Shown here piece after piece: positions 38,917 to 46,724 of a DNA stretch of 64,000 nt. Position 1 is the first letter of the stretch. Every line of letters begins with the position of its first letter. The stretch lies in the NCBI GenBank assembly GCA_037046615.1, contig JBAOHD010000034.1, positions 62,001-126,000 of the forward strand, read 5' to 3'. Under the pieces are notes generated by a model. It was given only the letters and a program-made list of their open reading frames with translations, did no database searches and was not told the DNA's origin. This DNA comes from Phosphoribacter sp037046615. Its GTDB lineage: Bacteria > Actinomycetota > Actinomycetes > Actinomycetales > Dermatophilaceae. Made by a program: the position numbers and the translations under genes.

Positions 38917-39680
38917 GCCATGCCTCGGGGAGGGGTGTGTGGGGTGCGGGGGACGACGGGGAGACGACGCCAGAGCCGGATGCCATGCCAGCGGATCCGC
39001 GCGACGGTCTGGAGGGTGGTCAGGGGCGTGCGAGCCTGCGCACGCGCCTCGGCGCGCGCGGTCGCGTGCTCGGGGCGACCGTGGAAGGTCGCGACGAAGA
39101 CCGGGACCCCCCTCTGGACGAGCGTGACCGAGACACCGACGCGCCGTTCGGTGAGGGTGAGCTTCACGCGATAGCCCCCGGCGACCTCGAAGAAGGGCGA
39201 GACGTAAAACTCCTTGCGCACGTGGCCGACACCCGAGTCGTCGATGTGCAGAAGCTGGGCGTGGCGCTCGCCGTAGGTGTTGTGGATCTCGAGCACGGCC
39301 CACCGGACCGTCCCGTCGGCCCGCAAACACCAGTGCACCGACAGCGGGTTGAAGACGTGCCCAAAGGTCCGCGGTGACGCGAGCATGAGCAGCCGGTCGC
39401 CGGCCTTGACCGTCTCCCCGTGCGTCGTGACAAACCTCCGCACCGCGTCGCCGATCGCCTCGTCGCCGCGGAAATGGTCGGCAGCCCGGAAGTCCCGCCA
39501 CGGCCGCGAGCGCGGCAGGTCATCGACATCGACGAGCCAGAGGTGGGTGCGCATGCGCACGGTATGCCGCGTCGGCGTGCGCCGCTCGTGCCGCACCTCG
39601 CCGGAGACAATGGCCGGAAGCGCCGGCCTGCCGGGGAGGGCTGGCCGCGACGTGCGCGGCTCGGCGCGCAGCGCGTTCAC
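38913..39680 (-). CDS. DUF1365 family protein
   Basis: A 255-residue protein of unknown function (RTHLWLVDVDDLPRSRPWRD, LLMLASPRTFGHVFNPLSVHWC, LEIHNTYGERHAQLL, KEFYVSPFFEVAGGYRVKLT). DUF1365 genes usually sit beside CFA-type methyltransferases and flavin oxidases, as here. GTG 39680 overlaps the oxidase stop. It probably takes part in the same acyl-chain modification; no catalytic residues are assigned. Confidence 0.88.
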   Translation of the reverse strand: MNALRAEPRTSRPALPGRPALPAIVSGEVRHERRTPTRHTVRMRTHLWLVDVDDLPRSRPWRDFRAADHFRGDEAIGDAVRRFVTTHGETVKAGDRLLMLASPRTFGHVFNPLSVHWCLRADGTVRWAVLEIHNTYGERHAQLLHIDDSGVGHVRKEFYVSPFFEVAGGYRVKLTLTERRVGVSVTLVQRGVPVFVATFHGRPEHATARAEARAQARTPLTTLQTVARIRWHGIRLWRRLPVVPRTPHTPPRGMA

Positions 39681-41014
39681 CAGGTGCCCCCGAGCCGTGC
39701 CGCGGCATACGCCCCGGAGCGCGCGCCGTCTTCGTGGAAGCCCCATCCCAAATGTGCCCCGGCAAAGGCGAGGCGTGGTCCGCCGGCATCGCGGAGGCGC
39801 TCGGCGGCGGCGACCGCGCCGGCGGTGAAGATCGGGTGGCGGTAGGTCATCCGGGCGATGGTGGTCGAGTCATCGACCCACCCGCGCGGGTTGAGCGTCA
39901 CGAGCATGTCCTCTCCCGGGAGATCCATGAGGCGGTTCATCCAGTAGGAGACAAGTACCCGGTCGGACCGCTCGTCACACGCGGTGAGGCGGTAGTTCCA
40001 ACTCGCGCGAGCACGGGGGCGCCGGGGCAAGACGGAGGAGTCGCGGTGCAGCCAGGTCTCGTTGTCGGAGTAGCCGATTGCGGCCAATGACGCGGTCTCG
40101 TCGGGGGATGCATCGGCGAGCATCGCGAGGGTGTCGTCGGCGTGCGTGGCGAGGACGGCCACGTCGGCGAAGACCGACTCACCCGAGTCAAGGCGCACCT
40201 CGACGCGGTCAGCGTGACGCTCCACCGCCCGCACGATCGACCCGGTCGCGACCCTGTGCCCGCCGTCGCGCAAGCGGGCGGCGACGGCCTCGACGTAACT
40301 GGCCGATCCGCCCGTGACGGTCCGCCAGGTCGGAGACCCGCCGATCGTGAGCATCCCGTGGTGCTCGAGGAATGCAAAGAGGTGCCGGGCCGGATAGGCG
40401 AGTGCGTCCTCGTGACCTGATGACCACACACACGCGACGAGCGGGAGGGCGAAGTGCGAGATGGTGTATGCCGCGAACCCGCCCTCGCGCAGGAAGTCAC
40501 CCCACGTCTGCGCCGGGTCGCTCTCGCCGGCAAGGACGGCTCGCGCGCGGCGGTGGAAGCGCGGCACCTCGGCGAGGAGCCGGACGTAGCGGGGGTCGGC
40601 CAGCCGCGCCGGTTGGGCGACGACGCCTGAGCCGCCGGTCCCACCGGCATACTCCAGGCCGCAGCCGCCGCAGGCCACGCTCATGCTCATCTCGGTGGGC
40701 TGGGTCTTAACCCCCAACTCACCGAAGAGGCGCAGCAAGGTCGGGTAGGTGCGCTCGTTGTGGACGATGAACCCGCTGTCGACCCGGACGTCTGGGGTGC
40801 CGGCCCCGGGAGAGGCCGCGACGGTGCGGGTGTGGGCGTGTCCGCCGAGCCGGCTGTCGGCCTCAAGGAGGGTGATCCGGTGGGTCAGAGACAGCGAGTG
40901 TGCCGCGGTGAGCCCCGCGATCCCGGCACCGACGACGATCGCCGTGGGTCGCGAGTCCGGTCGCGAGTCGGGTCGTAGGTCCACTGCTCCGCGGGCGGCG
41001 CTGGCGAACTCCAT
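39677..41014 (-). CDS. FAD-dependent amine-oxidase-like oxidoreductase
   Basis: A 445-residue flavoprotein of the NAD(P)/FAD amine-oxidase group found with CFA/DUF1365 clusters. FAD motif AIVVGAGIAGLTAAHSL and LLEADSRLGGHAHT; SGFIVHNERTYPTLLRLFGELG near residue 85; ATHADDTLAMLADA; the C-terminal FAD site LAFAGAHLGWGFHEDGARSG. First gene of the four-gene operon. A CACGAT hexamer lies 6 nt before ATG 41014. It shares the 108-bp divergent region with the photoreceptor gene. Confidence 0.88.
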   Translation of the reverse strand: MEFASAARGAVDLRPDSRPDSRPTAIVVGAGIAGLTAAHSLSLTHRITLLEADSRLGGHAHTRTVAASPGAGTPDVRVDSGFIVHNERTYPTLLRLFGELGVKTQPTEMSMSVACGGCGLEYAGGTGGSGVVAQPARLADPRYVRLLAEVPRFHRRARAVLAGESDPAQTWGDFLREGGFAAYTISHFALPLVACVWSSGHEDALAYPARHLFAFLEHHGMLTIGGSPTWRTVTGGSASYVEAVAARLRDGGHRVATGSIVRAVERHADRVEVRLDSGESVFADVAVLATHADDTLAMLADASPDETASLAAIGYSDNETWLHRDSSVLPRRPRARASWNYRLTACDERSDRVLVSYWMNRLMDLPGEDMLVTLNPRGWVDDSTTIARMTYRHPIFTAGAVAAAERLRDAGGPRLAFAGAHLGWGFHEDGARSGAYAAARLGGTW

Positions 41015-41020
41015 GGCACC

Positions 41021-41051
41021 ATCGTGCCGCAGGCGTCCAAGGTTTGTCCAA
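41021..41051. promoter_or_regulatory. Divergent promoter with 11-bp-phased GTCCAA repeats
   Basis: GTCCAA occurs at 41035 and 41046, exactly 11 bp apart, with a degenerate third (GTGCCG, 41024) in the same phase. CarH-type operators are built from 11-bp repeats, as I recall. On the minus strand the copies overlap TTGGAC -35-like boxes of the oxidase gene; the plus-strand gene has a TAGGAT at 41108. Operator assignment is inferred. Confidence 0.4.
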
Positions 41052-41122
41052 CCCTGAGGGGAGTTGAGGTGCGGCTGACGCCGCTCGCTCCCCCGCGAGC
41101 CAGGCCGTAGGATCCACGAACG

Positions 41123-42088
41123 ATGTACACCATCAAGCGCGCCGCTGAGCTCACCGGCATCCCCGTCGCCACCCTGCGCGCCTGGGAGCGCCGGTATGCC
41201 GTGGTGCGACCCGAGCGTTCGCCCGGCGGCTACCGGCTCTACGACGACCGGGCCTTGGCCGATCTCGTGTTGATGCACGCCCTGGTCGAGCAGGGGTGGT
41301 CGGCCGGTCAAGCCGCCGACGAGGTGGCCAGACGGCGAGTCATCACCGACGCCATCGACCCCCGCGCCGCCGTCGACCGGCCCGCCCTCCTCGGCGCGGA
41401 CCCCGCCCTCGTCGACGAGTTCGTCGAGGCAGCCCGTCGTCTGGATCCAGCGGCTCTCCAGCACACCCTCGACCGGGCCTTCAGCCGAGGGTCGATCGAG
41501 GCGGTCACGACCGGCTGGCTCCTGCCGGCACTCACCGCGCTCGGCGACGCGTGGGTCAACGGCACCGTCTCGGTCGCCGGCGAGCACCTCGCGAGCCACG
41601 CCATCCTGCGGCGGCTCAGCACGGCATACGAGTCGGTCCGCACCCGTCCGGGCGGACCCAAGCTCGTCGTCGGACTGCCGGAGGGAGCCCACCACGAGCT
41701 CGGAGCACTCGCGTTCGCGACGGTCTGCCGCCGCCTGGGAGCGCACGTGCTCTACCTCGGCGCCGACCTGCCACCGCAAGAGTGGGTGACCGCCGCCGTC
41801 CACCACGATGCGCAGGGGGCTGTGCTCGCGGTGCCGACCAAGGGCGACATCGACGCAGCGTCACGCACCGCTCGAGCGTTGCTCGCCGCCGTGCCGGACC
41901 TCGTCGTCGCCGTCGGAGGCTACGAGCAGGAGGCCGTCAGCGCGCCGGTGCGGCGCCTCGGCCACGACATCGTCGAGGCCGCCGAACGTCTCGTCGGTGG
42001 CTTCGCGACGGGAGGCAAGCCTGGCGGTGTGCCTGCGCGTGAGACCCGGTCGGCTAGCGAGCGCGCTTCGCAGCCCGACGCGCCCTGA
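41123..42088 (+). CDS. litR: LitR/CarH-type adenosylcobalamin photoreceptor regulator
   Basis: A 321-residue MerR-family regulator with an N-terminal winged HTH (MYTIKRAAELTGIPVATLRA, then PGGYRLYDDRAL). A helical bundle (residues about 95-175) and a cobalamin-binding Rossmann domain (about 180-290) follow. The light-sensing signature W-x9-E-H is present at W144, E154 and H155 (WVNGTVSVAGEH). The B12 domain has GLPEGAHHELG with a histidine (H191) fit for the lower cobalt ligand, and VLYLGADLPPQEW. Members hold AdoCbl, bind DNA in the dark as tetramers and release it on light. It is divergent from the lipid operon and ends overlapping the desaturase gene tail to tail by 35 nt. Confidence 0.9.
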   Translation: MYTIKRAAELTGIPVATLRAWERRYAVVRPERSPGGYRLYDDRALADLVLMHALVEQGWSAGQAADEVARRRVITDAIDPRAAVDRPALLGADPALVDEFVEAARRLDPAALQHTLDRAFSRGSIEAVTTGWLLPALTALGDAWVNGTVSVAGEHLASHAILRRLSTAYESVRTRPGGPKLVVGLPEGAHHELGALAFATVCRRLGAHVLYLGADLPPQEWVTAAVHHDAQGAVLAVPTKGDIDAASRTARALLAAVPDLVVAVGGYEQEAVSAPVRRLGHDIVEAAERLVGGFATGGKPGGVPARETRSASERASQPDAP

Positions 42089-43367
42089 ACTTCGCAACCT
42101 TCGCCGACACGGCTTCACCGGCGGCTTCGGCGACGATCGAGGCCCGCGAGCGCCCCTCTTCCTTGTTGGGCAGGGAGAGGACGATGATCTTTGCCCACGC
42201 CGAGGCAACCTGCTTGGGGTAGGACCCCGTCACGTAGTGCAGGCCGTAGCGGCGGCAGATGTCGCGCACCTGGGGAGCGATCTCGTAGTAGCGGTTGCTC
42301 GGCAGGTCGGGGAAGAGGTGGTGCTCGATCTGGTGCGAGAGGTTGCCCGAGAGGAAGTGGACGATCCACGGCCCGGAGATATTGCCTGAGCCGAGCATCT
42401 GACGGACATACCACTGGCCGCGGGTCTCGTTGTCGATCGAGTCTGGCGCGAAGGTGTCGACGCCGTAGGGGAAGTGACCGCAGAGGATGACACCGTTGGC
42501 CCAGAGGTTGCGCAGGATGCTCGACGTCGCGTTGGCGGCCATCGTCGTGAACGCCGACGGGCCGGACAGCAGCGGCCACAGGACGTATTCCTTGCCGAGC
42601 TTCTTGATGATCTTGCTGCGCAAGGCTTCCCAGCGACGCTTGGCCTCGTCCTTGGGCATCTCACCGTTGAGGATCGAGTGCAGTTGCAGGTCGTAGGACG
42701 CAATGCCCCACTCGAAGAACAGCGCGTTGAGCAGGCTCCAGAATGGTTGCGCCAGCGATCCGAGCGTCCACGGCTGGTCGGGGTCGACCCGGAAGAGGCC
42801 GTAGCCGAGGTCGGAGTCCTTCTCCAGGACGTTGGTGTAGGTGTGGTGGGTGACGTTGTGGGTGTCCTGCCACTGCGCCGCCGGCGAGACGAAGTCCCAC
42901 TCCCAGGTCGTCGAGTGGATCTGCGGGTCGCGCATCCAGTCCCATTGCCCGTGCAGGACGTTGTGGCCGATCTCCATGTTGTCGAGGATCTTGGAGAGCG
43001 TCAGACCCGCGGTGCCGAGCAGCCAGGCCGGGGGGAAGATCGAGAAGAGCAGGACCGCGCGGCTTCCGAGCTCGATATAGCGCTGGGCCGCAATCGTTTT
43101 GCGGATGTATGCCGCGTCGCGTGCCCCCCGCGTGTCCAGGACACTCTGGCGGAGTGCATCGAGCTCACGGCCGAGGGCTTCGAGATCGGCCGCGCTGAGG
43201 TGAGCCGTCGGGTCGGGGCGACCGGAGGGCTTGGGGTGCAGCACCCGCTCCTGGGGGCCGACAACCGACAGCCGCGAGGAGTGCGCGGCCGCCATGAGCA
43301 CCTGCGGGTGCTCCTGGTGCGGCAGCGTGTCGTCAAGATCGAGCCGAGGCTCGGCGACGAGGGTCAT
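42054..43367 (-). CDS. Membrane fatty-acid desaturase
   Basis: A 437-residue acyl-lipid/acyl-CoA desaturase. The three histidine boxes are complete: HNVLHGQ, HNVTHHT and QIEHHLF. Helices flank them (LGSRAVLLFSIFPPAWLL, WPLLSGPSAFTTM). The N-terminal about 60 residues are polar. It is paired with a ferredoxin-reductase gene 64 bp upstream, the same arrangement as mycobacterial DesA3 with its reductase, which makes oleate-type acids. It converges with litR and is therefore a plausible part of the light-responsive lipid island. Confidence 0.92.
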   Translation of the reverse strand: MTLVAEPRLDLDDTLPHQEHPQVLMAAAHSSRLSVVGPQERVLHPKPSGRPDPTAHLSAADLEALGRELDALRQSVLDTRGARDAAYIRKTIAAQRYIELGSRAVLLFSIFPPAWLLGTAGLTLSKILDNMEIGHNVLHGQWDWMRDPQIHSTTWEWDFVSPAAQWQDTHNVTHHTYTNVLEKDSDLGYGLFRVDPDQPWTLGSLAQPFWSLLNALFFEWGIASYDLQLHSILNGEMPKDEAKRRWEALRSKIIKKLGKEYVLWPLLSGPSAFTTMAANATSSILRNLWANGVILCGHFPYGVDTFAPDSIDNETRGQWYVRQMLGSGNISGPWIVHFLSGNLSHQIEHHLFPDLPSNRYYEIAPQVRDICRRYGLHYVTGSYPKQVASAWAKIIVLSLPNKEEGRSRASIVAEAAGEAVSAKVAKFRARRAAKRAR

Positions 43368-43431
43368 GAGGGCTCCTTCTCAGGGCGAATGGTCGTGCTC
43401 ATGGGCAGTCGGTCAGGGGTGGTGGTGCCGC

Positions 43432-44532
43432 TCAATGGTCGAGCCGACAATCCCCGGCCGGAGCCGAGATGCAGGTCTGGATAGCCACGCCGTCTCCGGG
43501 CGCGGCATACGTGATCTCGCCGGTGCGCAGGTCACGGACCGCGCCCTCGGTGAGGGGCAGGACGCATTTGAAGCAGATCCCCATCCGGCAGCCGGACGGC
43601 ATGAGGACCCCGGCGGCTTCGGCGGTCTCGAGGATGGGGGTGCTGCCGTCGCCGTCGATGGCGCGGTCGAGCGCCGTGAAGGTGAGCAGGCCACCCTCGC
43701 CGCCCGCGACGATGTGCGGGCGGAAGCGCTCGACGTGGAGCACGTCGGCGAGGCCGGCTGCGTCGTAGAAGGTCACCGCGGCGTCGAGCATGCCACCGGG
43801 GCCGCAGACCCACGTCTCGCGCTCGGCCCAGTCGGGCACGATCGCGGGGAGGTCGGCGAAGGCGAGCATCCCGTCAGTGTCGGTATGCCGCGTCACGAGC
43901 CGCATGCGACCGGTCGCCGCGAGGGCGGCGAGGTCGCCGGCAAAGATGACGTCGCCGGGGGTGGGCGCCGAGTGGAGCAGGACAACGTCGGGAAGCTCGT
44001 CGAGGTGATTGCGCAGCATGCCCATGACCGGGGTGATGCCACTGCCGCCGGTGATGAACAAGACCTTGCGGGGACGCGGGGTCGTCATGACGAAGTCGCC
44101 GGCTGCGTCGTCGAGGTGGACGAGGGTGCCGGGGGTGATGGCGTGGACGAGGTGATTGCTCACGAGGCCGCCCGGGATGGCCTTGACGGTGATCGCGATG
44201 CGGCCGTCTGAGCTGCCATCCCGATCGGCGAGGGAGGTCAACGAATAGGTGCGCCAGTGGCGGACCCCGTCGATCTCGACCCCGACGCGGACGTATTGCC
44301 CGGGGATGTGACCGGTCCAGCCGGCACCCGGGTGGATCACGAGGGTCGCGGCGTCAGGGGTCTCGAGGCGGATCCGCTCGACGCGGCCAGCGAGCTGGGC
44401 GCCGGGGCGGAGCGGGCTGATCATGTCGAGAGTGCCCGGGGGGAGAAGCGGTTTGGCGAGGGCGTCGGCCACGCGCCACGCGCGATCACGGAGGGAGAGG
44501 GGACGGCGCGCAGACCTGACCGCAAGGGACAT
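43432..44532 (-). CDS. Ferredoxin reductase for the desaturase
   Basis: A 366-residue three-domain electron-transfer protein. FAD domain with RTYSLTS and GGLVSNHLVHAI; NAD domain with LFITGGSGITPVMGMLRNHL and VCGPGGMLDA; C-terminal [2Fe-2S] ferredoxin domain with CRMGICFKC (Cys-x4-Cys-x2-Cys) and the fourth Cys in IQTC. It supplies electrons to the desaturase next to it. ATG 44532 is chosen because GGGAG is about 10 nt upstream of it and too close for the upstream ATG (44541). Confidence 0.9.
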   Translation of the reverse strand: MSLAVRSARRPLSLRDRAWRVADALAKPLLPPGTLDMISPLRPGAQLAGRVERIRLETPDAATLVIHPGAGWTGHIPGQYVRVGVEIDGVRHWRTYSLTSLADRDGSSDGRIAITVKAIPGGLVSNHLVHAITPGTLVHLDDAAGDFVMTTPRPRKVLFITGGSGITPVMGMLRNHLDELPDVVLLHSAPTPGDVIFAGDLAALAATGRMRLVTRHTDTDGMLAFADLPAIVPDWAERETWVCGPGGMLDAAVTFYDAAGLADVLHVERFRPHIVAGGEGGLLTFTALDRAIDGDGSTPILETAEAAGVLMPSGCRMGICFKCVLPLTEGAVRDLRTGEITYAAPGDGVAIQTCISAPAGDCRLDH

Positions 44533-44597
44533 ACCTGCCATTCTCCCGTAGTTGACGGTTACAATTCTGGTGACTCGACGTGAAACCGGCCTCACTC

Positions 44598-44616
44598 TTT
44601 GTCATCTGGTGACAAA
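44598..44616. promoter_or_regulatory. Palindromic operator between reductase and PucR genes
   Basis: TTTGTCATCTGGTGACAAA is a perfect 7-bp inverted repeat with a 5-bp spacer. TCTGGTGAC recurs at 44566, 39 bp away. It lies midway in the divergent region, so a role for the adjacent PucR regulator is likely but inferred. Confidence 0.55.
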
Positions 44617-44657
44617 AAGAGGCGGGTGCAGGCGTAGCATCTGGAGGACGGAGACCG

Positions 44658-45917
44658 GTGGCGCCATCATCTGCCTCCTCCCGCGCGCCGGGCGACGCCC
44701 GGCTCGAGGCCGCCGTGGCCGCCCACCCCGCCCGCTGGCTCGACGACGACGCCTACGTGCGGCTGCGCGCATCAGTCCCGACGGTCGCCGACGAGGCGGT
44801 CCAGACGATCGTGCGGGAAGTGCCGAGCTACTCCCGTGCCTTCACGGGAGCCATGGGTGCAGCGATCCGCACGGCAGTCCAGTTGGCCCTCGTCAACTTC
44901 CTCGACCTTGCGCGGACGGACGCCTCGGGCGACCCGTCCCAACCCATCGCGCCGAGCACGACGGGCGCCTACGAGCTTGGCCGAGGCGAAGCGCGCAGCG
45001 GCCGGTCGATGGATGCCCTGCTCGCGGCATACCGCGTCGGAGCCCGGGTGTCCTGGCGTGGTCTGTCGCGGGAGGCGGTCGCGGCAGGGGTGAGCGCGGC
45101 GACGCTCGGGGCATTCGCGGAGCTCGTCTTCGCCTATATCGACGCCCTGTCGGCCGCGAGCCTCACCGGCTACGCCGACGAACTCAACCTCGTCGGGCGC
45201 GAGCGCGAACGCGACCGGGAGCGGCTCGCGGAGTTGCTTGTGCGCGGCGGCGACGAGGACGCGCTCGTCGAGGCCGCTCGCCGGGCGGACTGGACTCCTC
45301 CCCGCACGCTCTCGGCGGTGCTCATGCCCGAGGGTCAGGCGCGGTCGGTGCTCGGGGTCATCGACGCGCGCACCCTCGCCGTCAACGGTGACCTGCCGGG
45401 CGTGCTCGCCGGGACCACCTTGCTCCTCGTCCCGGAGTTGGCCGGGCGCGACCGCGAACGCCTCATGCGGCAGCTCGAGGGGCGCGGAGCCATCGTCGGC
45501 CCGGATCGACCGTGGTTGCAGGCGCGGTCGTCGTTCCTCCGGGCGGTCCGGGCGCAGCACCTGCCCCGCACGGCCCGACGCGCAAGCATCGACACCGACG
45601 AGCATCTCGTCGGGCTCCTGCTGTCGGTCGACCCCGAGCTGGTGGCCGACCTCACGACCCACGTGCTCGCACCCCTGGCGACGGTGCGCCCGTCATCGCG
45701 GCCGCGGCTCGAGGAAACCCTGCGCTCGTGGCTCCTGCACCACGGCCGCCGCGACCTCATGGCCGCGCACCTGTTCGTCCACCCGCAGACGGTGCGCTAT
45801 CGGATGGGGCAACTGCGTGAGCTCTTCGGTGAGCGGCTCGATGACCCCGAGGAAGTGCTACGGCTGACGATCGCGCTCGCCGTCCGGCCGAGCGGCCCCG
45901 AGAAGCCGTCAGCTTAG
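44658..45917 (+). CDS. PucR/CdaR-family transcriptional regulator
   Basis: A 419-residue regulator. The N-terminal half (AHPARWLDDDAYVRL ... RAFTGAMGAAIRTAVQLAL ... AYRVGARVSWRGLS) is a helical sensor-like domain seen in actinobacterial PucR proteins. The C-terminal PucR-type HTH (LFVHPQTVRYRMGQLRELFG) binds DNA. Start GTG 44658 has a TAGCAT hexamer and GGAGGA 12 nt upstream. The operator at 44598 is in its control region; it probably governs the desaturase/reductase pair and itself. It converges with the ABC permease by 9 bp. Confidence 0.85.
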   Translation: MAPSSASSRAPGDARLEAAVAAHPARWLDDDAYVRLRASVPTVADEAVQTIVREVPSYSRAFTGAMGAAIRTAVQLALVNFLDLARTDASGDPSQPIAPSTTGAYELGRGEARSGRSMDALLAAYRVGARVSWRGLSREAVAAGVSAATLGAFAELVFAYIDALSAASLTGYADELNLVGRERERDRERLAELLVRGGDEDALVEAARRADWTPPRTLSAVLMPEGQARSVLGVIDARTLAVNGDLPGVLAGTTLLLVPELAGRDRERLMRQLEGRGAIVGPDRPWLQARSSFLRAVRAQHLPRTARRASIDTDEHLVGLLLSVDPELVADLTTHVLAPLATVRPSSRPRLEETLRSWLLHHGRRDLMAAHLFVHPQTVRYRMGQLRELFGERLDDPEEVLRLTIALAVRPSGPEKPSA

Positions 45918-46724
45918 GACGTCCTTGCGCCGGAAGTGGCGATAGGCCAGCCCGGTGAAGACCACGGCATACAGCAGCGACCACAACGCTCCGTGACGCA
46001 TCGCGGTCCAGTCGGTCGACGGCGTAAACAGGTCGAGCCACGCGCGCTGGTAATAGAGCGGCACCCCGTGACGGAGGTCGCCGAGCGCGTCGATCTGCCC
46101 GAGGATCGCCCCGATGATCGTGAGCATCACCGCGCCCCCGACAGCCGCGAGCGGAGCGTCGGTGCGGACCCCGAGCCAGAACGCGAACGCACCCACCTGC
46201 AGGAGGGTGACGAAGGTGTATGCCGTGCCCACGGCCAGGCGGGGGGCCAGCTCGCCCCACGTGAGGACGCCACCAGCAGGGTTGGTGAACGGGGCCGTGC
46301 CGTAGGCGACAAGCCCGACGAGCGTCGACCACGCGACGAGCACGACGAGGGCGGCGGCGACCGTCGCGAGCGCGACGACGAGCTTGCTCGTGAGGAGTCT
46401 GGCGCGGGGGACGGGCGCGACGAGGAGATAGCGCAGCGACGACCACGACGCCTCGCTGGGGACGGCATCGCCGACGAAAAGGGCCGCGAGGACGATGAGG
46501 AGGAACTCGGCTGCGGCCATGAATGTGAAGACCGCGAAGTTGGCCGCGCCGCCCTGAGCCAGATCGACGAGGCGGGTGCCGGTCGGTGGCCCGCTCGTGC
46601 GGCCGAACGCGAACGCTCCGACGAGGACCAGCGGCAGCGCGCCGACGAGGAGGAACGACCACATTGTGCGGCGGCGACCGAGCTGGCGCCGCAATTCGGC
46701 TCGGAGAGAGAGGGGTCGGGTCAT
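45909..46724 (-). CDS. ABC-2 type permease
   Basis: A 271-residue membrane protein with about six helices (SFLLVGALPLVLVGAFAFG, FTFMAAAEFLLIVLAALF, LVVALATVAAALVVLVAW, TFVTLLQVGAFAFWLGV, LAAVGGAVMLTIIGAI, LLYAVVFTGLAYRHF) and an ABC-2 family fold. Its ATG overlaps the stop of the hydrolase/ATPase fusion gene (ATGA), so it is the permease of that system. Confidence 0.87.
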   Translation of the reverse strand: MTRPLSLRAELRRQLGRRRTMWSFLLVGALPLVLVGAFAFGRTSGPPTGTRLVDLAQGGAANFAVFTFMAAAEFLLIVLAALFVGDAVPSEASWSSLRYLLVAPVPRARLLTSKLVVALATVAAALVVLVAWSTLVGLVAYGTAPFTNPAGGVLTWGELAPRLAVGTAYTFVTLLQVGAFAFWLGVRTDAPLAAVGGAVMLTIIGAILGQIDALGDLRHGVPLYYQRAWLDLFTPSTDWTAMRHGALWSLLYAVVFTGLAYRHFRRKDVLS

